From the NCBI RefSeq assembly GCF_001422725.1, contig NZ_LMMA01000010.1, positions 1 through 64,000 on the forward strand: DNA of 64,000 nt. The letters run 5' to 3'. The notes beneath the pieces are model-generated. The model was not told the DNA's origin, made no database searches, and saw nothing but the letters and a program-made list of their open reading frames with translations. Below are positions 1 to 10,300 of this stretch, in pieces. Each line of letters begins with the position of its first letter. Position 1 is the first letter of the stretch. Source of the DNA: Flavobacterium sp. Leaf82. GTDB taxonomy: Bacteria > Bacteroidota > Bacteroidia > Flavobacteriales > Flavobacteriaceae. The position numbers were made by a program, and so were the translations under genes.

Positions 1-2
1 AA

Positions 3-3000
3 CAAGCAGAGGAAACCCCAAATAATATTGCCGTTGTATTCGAAAACAACGAATTAAGCTATAAAGAACTAAACGAAAAAGCCAATCAACTGGCGCATTA
101 TCTTAGAGATAATTATGCTATAAAACCAAATGATTTAATAGCAATCAAGGTAGACAGAAGCGACATGATGATGGTTGCAATCTTGGGTATCCTTAAATCC
201 GGGGCAGCATATGTGCCTATAGATATTAATTATCCGCAGGAAAGAATAGCCTATATAGAAACAAACAGTAGTAGTATTGCTGTTGTTGATGAGCAACTAT
301 TAAAAGAATTTAATGGTTTACAGGAAAATTATTCAAAAAATAATATTGACAAAATTAATACATCCCACGATTTAGCCTATGTAATTTATACATCAGGGAC
401 TACCGGTAATCCTAAAGGAGTAATGGTAGAGCATTTTAGCGTGATAAGTATTTTTGAAAATTGGAAAACGCATTATGGCTTAGATCAAATTGAAGTTAAT
501 TTATTACAACTGGCCAGTATATCATTTGATGTCTTTGTAGGAGACATTTGTCGTTCTATATTAAATGGAGGCAAAATGATCATCTGTTCAAATGATGTCA
601 AATTGAATCCGGAGCATTTATATGAATTAATGCAAAAGCAAAAAATATCCATTTTAGAAGGGACTCCAAGTCTGTTATTACCTTTAATGGAATATATAAT
701 AGTAGAAAATAAAGATTACAGTTTCTTTAAAATATTAATTTTTGGATCAGACAGTTTTAATAATCAGGATTATAACAGCTTAAAGGATAAGCTTGGAAAA
801 GACATAAAAATTATTAATAGTTATGGCGTTACCGAAGCTACGATAGATTCCACTTTTTATGATGATTACAAAGATGACTTAAATGGATTTACTCCAATTG
901 GCAAACCTTTCTCTAACACGAAAATCAGAATATTAGATTCGTTTAACAACCTGGTTCCTGTTGGTGTATATGGAGAATTATTTATTGGAGGAGATGCCTT
1001 GGCAAGAGGTTATTTTAACAATGAGGATTTAACAGCGGAGAGATTTGTTAGAAATCCATTTGAAACGGACGAAAAGCTTTATAAAACCGGAGATTTGGGC
1101 AGATGGCTTCCTGATGGCAATATTGATTTTATAGGTCGCGGAGATAATCAGGTTAAGATAAGAGGATATCGAATTGAATTGGGCGAAATTGAGACTGTTT
1201 TATCAAAAAATAAAGACATCGTTTCCTGCGTTGTTTTGGCCAGAAATGATTTGTCCGGAGAGAAATGCCTTGTGGCTTATGTAGTTGGTAAAACGGAACT
1301 TAAGGTTGCAGATTTGATTTCTTATTTAAAGAATGTAGTGCCAAATTACATGATTCCTTCTTATTTTATTCAATTAGAAGCATTACCAATTACTCCAAAT
1401 GGAAAAGTAGACAGAAAAGCATTGCCGGACCCTCAGGAATCAAGTATAAATTCACAGGTAGAATATGAAGCGCCTTCAAATGAAGCAGAAAATAAACTCG
1501 CTCTTATCTGGCAGGAAATATTGGGTATTGAAAAGGTAGGAATTAATGATAATTTCTTTGAACTGGGAGGGCACAGCTTAAAAGTTACAAAACTCTTATA
1601 TAATATAAATAAGGAATTTGACGTAAAAATCAACTTTCAGAGTTTATTCTCGAGCATGATTTTTAGGGAACAAATAGAAATCATTGCTGCTGCACGCAAA
1701 GAAGTTTATAAAAACATACCACAAATTGCTAAACAGGCAAGCTATATTTTATCTTCATCTCAACGCAGATTATGGCTTTTAAGTCAATTTGAAGGAGGTA
1801 ATAAAGCCTATAATATGCCAAGCATATTTGAGTTAAAAGGGAATTTGATTATTTCCTCACTAGAAAAAGCTTTTTTCGATTTGATTGAACGTCATGAATC
1901 ATTAAGAACCGTATTTAAAGAAAATGAATACAGCGAAATAAGACAATTTGTGTTAGATTTTGAAGATCATAATTTTCAATTAAAATATGAAGAAATTAAG
2001 GAAGAATCCTCAGCAGAAAAAATAGAGCGTATTATTCAAAATGAAATAGAAGTTTCTTTTGATTTATCATCAGATTCTTTGATTCGTGCAAAAATAATTA
2101 AAACAAGTAAAGATAATTACCTTTTTGTTTGTGTAATGCATCATATAATTAGTGATGGATGGTCAGCCGAAGTAATAACAAATGAGCTTTTTACTTTGTA
2201 CGACAACGAAGTGCATAAGAATCAGAATGCGCTTCCGGTGCTGAAATTGCAGTATAAGGATTATGCTGCATGGCAGCAAGAGCAATTAACAAATGATACT
2301 ACAGATAAAAGTAAAGCATATTGGTTAAAACAGTTTGAAGGAGAATTACCAATATTAGACCTGCCTGTTTATCAGGTAAGACCAGCTATAAAAACGTATG
2401 CAGGAAACTCGATAAATAAAGTCTATGATGAAAAACTTCTTAAAGATTTTGGCGATTTATGCCAATTACAAGGAAGTACTTTATTTATGGGATTGGTTAC
2501 AGCTGTAAAAATTTTATTGCATAAATATACCAATCAAACTGATATAATAATAGGAAGCCCAATTGCAGGAAGAGAGCATGCTGATTTACAGCATCAAATT
2601 GGATTTTATGTTAATACATTAGCATTAAGAACAAAATTTTATCCTGATTATAGCTTTTTAGATTTATTAAAAAACACGAAAAAAGTTACTCTTGGTGCTT
2701 ATGAACACCAGATTTATCCTTTTGATGAATTAGTAGAAAGTCTGACAATTAAACGCGATATGAGCCGCAATCCTTTGTTTGATGTCATGGTGACGTTTCA
2801 AAATACTGATAATCTTAAAGTTAATATAGAAACCCTTGGGAATCTTGTAATTAATGATTATAAAGGAATAAAAAATGATATCAGTAAAGTTGATATTGAA
2901 TTTATATTTGAAGCCACAACAGTTGGAATTCAGTTAATATTAGTTTACAACACAGATCTTTATACAGAGGCATTTGCCACAAATATTACAAATCATCTTG

Positions 3001-4922
3001 AAGTATTGCTGCAAAGTATTGTCACTCAGCCAAAGGTTACATTAAGAGAACTGGATTATCTTAAACAAGAAGAACTTCACAAATTGCTGCTGGATTTTAA
3101 TGATACAAACGTGAGTTATTCCAGCGAACATACTTTTATCGATTTATTTGAAGAAGCTGTAAACACGTTTCCTGAAAAACAGGCCTTGAAAGATGATTTC
3201 AGATCTTTTTCATATTCTGAACTTCATAAATTATCCAATCAAATTGCAGCTTATATTACAGCCAATTTTATTGAGCAGGATAAATCGCCTATTGCAGTTT
3301 TATTAGACCGTTCGGCATATATGGTTGCGATATTATTAGGAATAATGAAAACTGGCAGAGCTTATATTCCTCTGGATCCAACATTTCCAAAAGAACGTTT
3401 AGATTTTATCGTTGCCAACAGTGGATGCAAAATACTAATTAATGAGAAGAATTATGAGCTGGAAAAAATTGAAAACTTAAAGGTAATTTCAATAGAAAGT
3501 ATTTTAGAACAAACTGATCAATTAGATGGTGATCTAAAGTTAAAAGTTACTCCTGACCATACTGCTTATATTATTTACACATCAGGTTCAACCGGTAATC
3601 CTAAAGGAGTTGAAATAGGGCATAAATCATTGCTGAATTTTCTTTTAAGTATGAAAAATAAGCCGGGATTTGGTCCGGAAGACACCTTGTTTTCTGTAAC
3701 CACTTACTCTTTTGACATTTCAATACTAGAGTTTTTTGCGCCTTTAATTTCTGGTTCAGGTTTATATATAGCGATTCAGGATGTATTGTCTGATCCTAAT
3801 TTAATAATACAAAGGTTAAACGAAATACAACCTACCATAATACAGGCAACACCAAGTTTTTATCAACTATTGTTTAATGCTGAATGGCAGGGAAATAAAA
3901 ATTTAAAAATACTTTGTGGTGGAGATTTGCTAAGTAAATCATTGACAGAAAAACTGCTTAGTAATACTTTAGAAGTTTGGAATATGTATGGACCAACTGA
4001 AACAACTATCTGGTCCAGTACGAAAAAAATCAATTTTCCGGATGAATCATCTAATATTGGCAAACCAATACAAAACACCCAGTTTTATATACTTGATTCT
4101 TTCTTAAAACCAAAACCAGTAGGAACTGTAGGTACAATATATATTGGAGGAGATGGATTAGCAAAAGGATATTATAAAAATAGTTCGCTAACGGATCAAA
4201 AATTTATTAAAAATCCATTTTCAAATGGTGGTTTTATCTATGATACAGGAGATGTAGGTAAATGGAATACCAAAGGAGAAATTGAATTTTTAGGAAGAAA
4301 TGATAACCAGGTTAAAATTAGAGGTTATAGAATTGAACTTGGAGATATAGAAAGCGCCTTGTTTAAGATATCTGCGATTGATGCAGCTGTAGCTACAGTA
4401 AAAACTGACGATCAGGGTAATAAATTTTTGGTTGGCTATCTCACAAGCAAGGAAAAGCTTGATGTTACAGATCTTAAATTCAGGCTTAAAGATTTTTTAC
4501 CTGATTATATGATCCCAGCCTATTTCGTACAGTTGCAAGCGATGCCTTTAACGCCTAACGGCAAAATTGACAGAGCATCATTACCAAATCCGGATAATCT
4601 TAAAATCACTTCAAGTGTTGAATACGAAGCGCCAAGGGATGAAGTAGAAACTAAATTAGTACAGATATGGTCAGAGGTATTAAATATTGAAACCATTGGT
4701 ATTAATGACAATTTCTTTGAATTAGGAGGTAATAGTTTAAGTGCAACCCGATTAATTAGTTTGATTCATAAACAATTTTTAGTCAAAATTTCTATAAACG
4801 ACCTGTTTAAAAACATCATTGTAGAAGAGCAGGCAATTTTAATCAGAAATATACTTTTAACAGCTACATTGGAAAATAATGAGGATATAAATGACATTGA
4901 GATCGAAACTTTTACATTGTAA
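3..4922 (+). CDS. NRPS, A(Orn)-T-C-A(Gly)-T, 5' end outside window
   Basis: This is a two-module synthetase fragment. The frame is open from base 3 and already reads adenylation-domain sequence (KELNEKANQLAHYLRD), so the true start lies upstream and the ATG at 165 is internal. Adenylation domain 1 has the A3 motif YTSGTTGNPKG and A4 FDVFVGD; its pocket reads D-V-G-E-I-G-S-I-D-K, the classical ornithine code. The first carrier serine is in LGGHS (codon 1575). The C domain spans about 1737-3060 with intact HHIISDG. Adenylation domain 2 (about 3100-4590) reads D-I-L-Q-L-G-M-I-W-K, a glycine code. The second carrier is LGGNS (codon 4734). No E or TE domain follows, so the Orn-Gly chain must pass to another protein, most simply the next synthetase. 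Family and domain order are certain; the substrates are predictions. Confidence 0.95.
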   Translation, partial: QAEETPNNIAVVFENNELSYKELNEKANQLAHYLRDNYAIKPNDLIAIKVDRSDMMMVAILGILKSGAAYVPIDINYPQERIAYIETNSSSIAVVDEQLLKEFNGLQENYSKNNIDKINTSHDLAYVIYTSGTTGNPKGVMVEHFSVISIFENWKTHYGLDQIEVNLLQLASISFDVFVGDICRSILNGGKMIICSNDVKLNPEHLYELMQKQKISILEGTPSLLLPLMEYIIVENKDYSFFKILIFGSDSFNNQDYNSLKDKLGKDIKIINSYGVTEATIDSTFYDDYKDDLNGFTPIGKPFSNTKIRILDSFNNLVPVGVYGELFIGGDALARGYFNNEDLTAERFVRNPFETDEKLYKTGDLGRWLPDGNIDFIGRGDNQVKIRGYRIELGEIETVLSKNKDIVSCVVLARNDLSGEKCLVAYVVGKTELKVADLISYLKNVVPNYMIPSYFIQLEALPITPNGKVDRKALPDPQESSINSQVEYEAPSNEAENKLALIWQEILGIEKVGINDNFFELGGHSLKVTKLLYNINKEFDVKINFQSLFSSMIFREQIEIIAAARKEVYKNIPQIAKQASYILSSSQRRLWLLSQFEGGNKAYNMPSIFELKGNLIISSLEKAFFDLIERHESLRTVFKENEYSEIRQFVLDFEDHNFQLKYEEIKEESSAEKIERIIQNEIEVSFDLSSDSLIRAKIIKTSKDNYLFVCVMHHIISDGWSAEVITNELFTLYDNEVHKNQNALPVLKLQYKDYAAWQQEQLTNDTTDKSKAYWLKQFEGELPILDLPVYQVRPAIKTYAGNSINKVYDEKLLKDFGDLCQLQGSTLFMGLVTAVKILLHKYTNQTDIIIGSPIAGREHADLQHQIGFYVNTLALRTKFYPDYSFLDLLKNTKKVTLGAYEHQIYPFDELVESLTIKRDMSRNPLFDVMVTFQNTDNLKVNIETLGNLVINDYKGIKNDISKVDIEFIFEATTVGIQLILVYNTDLYTEAFATNITNHLEVLLQSIVTQPKVTLRELDYLKQEELHKLLLDFNDTNVSYSSEHTFIDLFEEAVNTFPEKQALKDDFRSFSYSELHKLSNQIAAYITANFIEQDKSPIAVLLDRSAYMVAILLGIMKTGRAYIPLDPTFPKERLDFIVANSGCKILINEKNYELEKIENLKVISIESILEQTDQLDGDLKLKVTPDHTAYIIYTSGSTGNPKGVEIGHKSLLNFLLSMKNKPGFGPEDTLFSVTTYSFDISILEFFAPLISGSGLYIAIQDVLSDPNLIIQRLNEIQPTIIQATPSFYQLLFNAEWQGNKNLKILCGGDLLSKSLTEKLLSNTLEVWNMYGPTETTIWSSTKKINFPDESSNIGKPIQNTQFYILDSFLKPKPVGTVGTIYIGGDGLAKGYYKNSSLTDQKFIKNPFSNGGFIYDTGDVGKWNTKGEIEFLGRNDNQVKIRGYRIELGDIESALFKISAIDAAVATVKTDDQGNKFLVGYLTSKEKLDVTDLKFRLKDFLPDYMIPAYFVQLQAMPLTPNGKIDRASLPNPDNLKITSSVEYEAPRDEVETKLVQIWSEVLNIETIGINDNFFELGGNSLSATRLISLIHKQFLVKISINDLFKNIIVEEQAILIRNILLTATLENNEDINDIEIETFTL

Positions 4923-4982
4923 TTATGAGATTTTTCGGTCATGTAATCGAAATAATTTAGAAAAGAAAAAAATAAGAATTGA

Positions 4983-7379
4983 ATGAAAAAAAAGATTTTG
5001 GTTTTATTGTTATTAATAAGCACAACATTATCAGCCCAAATAACGGAAACAGGAAAAATTAGTGGAAGAGTAGCGAATTCAGAGGGAAAATCTGTTTCTC
5101 TCGCAGAGGTAATTCTAATAGGAAAAGACTCTGTAGCGGTTAAAAGCGAACTTACAAATGAAAATGGAAATTTTACAATAGAAGTAAAACAAGGATGGTA
5201 CAGGTTACAAATCAGGGAAACAAGTAAAATTGTTTTTTCTAAAAATATCGAGTTAGGTACCTTTTTAGATTTAGGCACTATAACATTAACAAGTATCAAT
5301 CACTTAGAGACGGTTACAATAGTAAGCAAAAAGAAAGTGGTAGAAAGAAAGGTAGACCGATTAATATTTAATGTAGAAAATTCTATTAATGCTGCAGGAG
5401 GAGATGCTATAGACGCTCTTTCTGTTACGCCGGGCGTACGTGTGCAAAACGATAAGATAACCATTATTGGCAAAAGCACTCTGGCTGTTATGATAGACGA
5501 TAAAATAGTGCAGCTTACTGAGGAAGATCTGGCAAATTATTTAAAATCGATACCGGCTGATGCTATAAAAAGTATAGAAATTTTTACCACTCCGCCTGCT
5601 AAATATGAAGCTGCAGGAAACAGTGGTTTAGTGAATATAAAATTGAAAAAAGTAAAAAAAGATTCCTGGAATGCATTAGTAGGATCAACTTATATACAAC
5701 GAAAATATGCCGATGGTTCTGCCATGGGAAATTTTAATTACAATAAAAATAAATTAAGTATTTCGGCAGGAGCTAATTTCAGAGACGGAACACGATATAT
5801 TGAGCAGGATGATTATGCATATTTTTCTGATGGCTTATGGTATACAAGTTCTCCGTTTAAAAAGAAATATGACATATTTAATGTGAATTTAAATCTGGAT
5901 TATAAGCTTACTTCTAAATGGACCATTGGAACACAGATAATGATGAATCAAAATAAAATTAGACAGACAGATAGTCCGTATACTCCTGTTTATGATTACT
6001 CTACAAATGCAATTACCAGTTCTTTAAAGTCGGACGGAGCAGTTAAGCAAAATCCAAATATAAAATCTTTGAATCTTTATAATGAATTCAAAATTGATAC
6101 GCTGGGAAGAAAGATTACTGTAAATCTTGATTATTTTAATTATGAGAACGCTGATACTAAACAATACAATGGGATTTCAGTTATTGAAAATCCTTATTCT
6201 ACTCAGTATTATGCAGGGATAAACTCTAATAATCAAGATATTAGAAACTTATCCGGAAAGGTAGATGTTGATTGTCCTATAAATTGGGCAACATTAACTT
6301 TTGGAGGAAAAGTTTCCAATTCAAAAGCTAAAAATACCATTTTGGCTTTTAACAGCGGTTTAGTCGACGATCCGATCTTAGATTTTCCTTTGGCTCAAAA
6401 TCAATTTCAATATACAGAAAATATCGAAGCGCTATATTTTTCAGGAAATAAGAAATTTAATGACAAATGGGAAATGCAGTTTGGATTAAGGGGAGAAGCT
6501 ACACAGACAAAAACAAACTCAGCTCCTGTTAATCAATCGGTAAAGAATGATTATTTTAAAATTTTCCCAACATTTTATTTGTCTTATTCAGCCGGAGAAA
6601 ATTCAACTTATACTTTAAGTTATAGTAAAAGGATTGTACGCCCTTCATTTTATGAATTAAACCCTAATGTATATTTCATAAATCCATTTCAGACTATAGA
6701 AGGTAATCCTTTCCTGCAACCCGCATTTGTTGACAACGTCGAACTGACTTATACGTACAAAAAGCTGGAAAGCAAACTTTATTATGCTTATGAGGATAAT
6801 TTGTTTTTTCAAATTCCTATAGCAGATTCAAATACCAATTTCATTCGGTTTACAAATGAAAACTACATTAACAGGCAAAAAATAGGAATATCTGAAAACT
6901 ATGTTTATGACAGTTTTAAATGGTGGGTAAGTACGAATGCGCTCGATGTAAATTATGCCGTTTCTAAATCAAAATTGTCATTTGCAGAAGCACAAAAGGG
7001 ATTTAATTCAAGGATTTCAACGAGTAACGATTTCATACTAAACAAAAACAAATCGTTGTTACTGAACCTTAATTACTGGTATAGTTTCGAAGGAGTTGAC
7101 GGAATTTATAAAAACGGGGCAATGAGTTCTACATCGCTGACTGTTCAATATTTGCTTTTGAATAAAGATTTGAAAATTTCATTAAAAGGAAACGACATAT
7201 TCAGAACTCAAAAAGTAACCGGAAATTCAACGGTAAACGGAGTTTATCAAAATTTCAAATATTATTATGATACCCAATTTTTTCAATTCTCAGTTTCATA
7301 CAAATTTGGAAATAAGAAAATTACAGTAAAAAAGAGAGAAACCGGAAATGAAGAAGAAAGAATAAGAACTGGAAATTAA
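4983..7379 (+). CDS. Outer-membrane beta-barrel / TonB-dependent-receptor-like protein
   Basis: 798 aa. The N-terminus is a signal peptide (residues 1-19, MKKKILVLLLLISTTLSAQ). A carboxypeptidase-regulatory-like beta-sandwich follows (about 20-100, with ISGRVANSEGKSV), then a plug-like segment (about 115-215, with DALSVTPGVRV and AGNSGLVNIKLKK), then a long barrel-type region rich in aromatic beta strands. The layout matches the Bacteroidota outer-membrane beta-barrel family related to TonB-dependent receptors. It is expected in the outer membrane as a channel for import or export. It sits between two NRPS genes, with a 60-bp gap before it and 12 bp after, so it is almost surely co-transcribed with them. 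It may move the peptide or an iron- or peptide-bound form across the outer membrane, or simply be the cluster's receptor. The direction of transport cannot be read from sequence. Confidence 0.85.
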   Translation: MKKKILVLLLLISTTLSAQITETGKISGRVANSEGKSVSLAEVILIGKDSVAVKSELTNENGNFTIEVKQGWYRLQIRETSKIVFSKNIELGTFLDLGTITLTSINHLETVTIVSKKKVVERKVDRLIFNVENSINAAGGDAIDALSVTPGVRVQNDKITIIGKSTLAVMIDDKIVQLTEEDLANYLKSIPADAIKSIEIFTTPPAKYEAAGNSGLVNIKLKKVKKDSWNALVGSTYIQRKYADGSAMGNFNYNKNKLSISAGANFRDGTRYIEQDDYAYFSDGLWYTSSPFKKKYDIFNVNLNLDYKLTSKWTIGTQIMMNQNKIRQTDSPYTPVYDYSTNAITSSLKSDGAVKQNPNIKSLNLYNEFKIDTLGRKITVNLDYFNYENADTKQYNGISVIENPYSTQYYAGINSNNQDIRNLSGKVDVDCPINWATLTFGGKVSNSKAKNTILAFNSGLVDDPILDFPLAQNQFQYTENIEALYFSGNKKFNDKWEMQFGLRGEATQTKTNSAPVNQSVKNDYFKIFPTFYLSYSAGENSTYTLSYSKRIVRPSFYELNPNVYFINPFQTIEGNPFLQPAFVDNVELTYTYKKLESKLYYAYEDNLFFQIPIADSNTNFIRFTNENYINRQKIGISENYVYDSFKWWVSTNALDVNYAVSKSKLSFAEAQKGFNSRISTSNDFILNKNKSLLLNLNYWYSFEGVDGIYKNGAMSSTSLTVQYLLLNKDLKISLKGNDIFRTQKVTGNSTVNGVYQNFKYYYDTQFFQFSVSYKFGNKKITVKKRETGNEEERIRTGN

Positions 7380-7391
7380 TAGCTTAAAATA

Positions 7392-10300
7392 ATGCAGGCA
7401 CTACTCAGGAAATTAAATGAATTAAATATAAAGATTGATTTAGTTGATGAAAAACTAGACATTCAGGCTCCTAAAGGAGTTATGAGCAGTGACTTATTGG
7501 AAGAAATTAAGCTTCATAAAAATAGTCTTGTAGCCTTTATTAAGTTGCATAAAGCTAAAAATGAAGCCTATGTATTTATTCCGCAGGTTCAGTTGCAGGA
7601 CAGTTACATTTTATCTTCGTCGCAAAGCAGATTATGGCTTTTAAGTCAGTTTGAAGACGGTAATGCGGCTTATAATATGCCCGGTGTTTTTGAATTGAAA
7701 GGAAAAATAGATATTTTTTCCCTGCAAAATGCCTTTAATCAACTTATTGCCAGACACGAATCGTTAAGAACAGTGTTTAAAAGAGACCAAACCGGAGAGG
7801 TAAGACAATTTATCCTACAGGCTGATGCACATAAATTTAAATTGCAATTTGAAGATATAAGCACAAAAAAAGATGTTTTTGGCAGACTTGAAAACACCAT
7901 CAGAGAAGAATCGGAATATGCATTTAATCTGTCTGAAGATTCTTTACTAAGAGCAAAGTTAGTACAGATTTCTGAAGATACGTATCTGTTTATTTTTGTG
8001 ATGCATCATATTATAAGTGATGGGCATTCGGCAGAAATCATGACCAATGAATTATTTGCTTTATACGATTCTATAAGTCAAAAATATCAAAATCAATTAC
8101 CGGCATTATCACTTCAATACAAAGATTATGCAGCCTGGCAGCAAGCAATATTAAAAAATGATGGACTAGCAATCCATAAATCATATTGGATAAAACAATT
8201 TGAAGGTGATTTGCCCATTCTTGATTTGCCCTCTTTTCAGTCAAGACCAGTTATTAAAACCTATAATGGTAAGTCTGTCAGCAGGATTTTAAATGACACT
8301 TTATCTAAAAATTTCAACACCCTTTGTCAATCAGAGTCCGCAACGCTGTTTATGGGTTTGCTGGCAGTGGTAAAAATAATATTTTTTAAATACACAAATC
8401 AGACTGATATCGTGGTTGGAAGCCCAATTAAAGGGCGGGAGAATTCAGATTTACAAAATCAAATTGGTTTTTATATTAATACGCTGGCTCTAAGAACGCA
8501 ATTTGATGAAAAAGACAGTTTTGAAAACTTATTAAAAAATATAAAAAAGGTGACTCTCGATGGATATGAGCACCAAATTTATCCATTTGATGAATTAGTT
8601 GAAAACCTGTCAATAAAAAGAGATGTTGGGCGTAATCCATTATTTGATGTGATGGTTACCCTTAATGACAGGAAAAATACAAAAGAAAAGCTGCAAAGTA
8701 TTAATGGACTGAGTATTCAGGAATATAAAATAGAAGAATCTGCGTTTAGCAAATTTGATTTGAGCTTTACTTTTAATGAACGTAACGATGGATTAGAGCT
8801 AATTCTTACTTACAATACCGATATTTATGCGGATGAATTCTGTAGTAGGATTTTAGATCATTTTCAGGTTTTACTTTTTAGCATTACTGCAGCTCCTAAT
8901 GCCGCAATAAATACACTGAATTATTTGACTGCTCTAGAAAAACAGCAGTTAATAACGGGATTTAATACGAGTAAAACAGATTATCCAAAAGACAAAACTT
9001 TAATCGATTTATTTGAGGCACAGGCTGAAAATAAACCTAAAAATATTGCGATTGCATTTGAAGACACCAAACTTTCTTATGCAGAGCTTCATCAAAAAGC
9101 CAATAATCTGACCCATTATTTAAAAGCACAAGGAGCAGAAGCAAATTCTAACATTATTCTGTGTTTTGACAGCCATCTTGAAATGGCCATTATTGGACTT
9201 TTGGCAATATTAAAATTAGGAGCTGTATATGTACCGGTTGATCCGGATTTTCCGCTGGAACGAATTCAATATATAATTCAAGATTCAAATGCAAAATTTA
9301 TCATTACTAATAGTATCGATAATCCTTTAAATGAGGATAGTACTGTTCGAAGTATTTTATTAGATAAGGAAGGCTTGGATTATAATCCTGAATCTGTAAA
9401 AAATAACACTGTACAAAGTAGTAATGCCTATTTAATATATACCTCTGGTTCTACTGGCTCTCCAAAAGGGGTAGTTGTGAATCACCAGAATATAATTGAT
9501 TATCTTTTTGGATTGTCTGAGAAAATAAGAATCGAAGACAATAAATCTTTTGCTATTATGTCAACAATAGCAACAGATTTGGGAAATACGGTATTGTTTA
9601 GTTCTTTGGTTTTTGGAGGAACAATTCATCTATTTTCTAAAAATACGTTGCGTGATATCATTCATATTCAGCAATATTTTAGTGCTAATGAAATTGATTG
9701 TATTAAAATAGTTCCATCTTATTGGAAATCTCTGCAAATAAATTGTGAAGAGATGTCCCCAAAAAAAATGATTGTTTTTGGAGGTGAAGAACTTACCATT
9801 GATATTGTTAGAAAAATAAATTCAGAGAATCCAAAACTAAAAATTATTAACCATTATGGTCCAACGGAAACCACGATTGGTAAATTAATACACGAAGTAG
9901 ATCCTAATTATAATTATAGCAGAATTCCTATTGGTAAAGCTTTTTCGAATACTCAAACTTATGTTGTTGATAGTAATCTTAATTTGTGCGCAACAGGAAT
10001 AAAAGGGGAGCTTTTAATTGGAGGTGATGGCGTATCTAATGGTTATTGGAATAATACTGTATTATCTCAAGAAAAATTTATTACAGATACTTTCCTCAAC
10101 AATGGCGGTAAACTCTATAAAACCGGCGACTTAGTAATATTACAAAAAGACGGAACGATCGAGTTTAAAGGCAGAATCGATCATCAGGTAAAAATATTAG
10201 GACATCGTATAGAACTAAGCGAGATAGAAAAAATTCTCAATAAGTTTAAAAGTGTTAAGTCCAGTATTGCAACGGTTTGGCAAACAGAAAACGAAAGAAA

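Noticed and set aside
4766..5299. Minus-strand open frame of 177 codons
   Set aside because: It lies antisense over the end of an NRPS gene and the signal-peptide region of the barrel protein, both with strong homology; its translation shows no family features.
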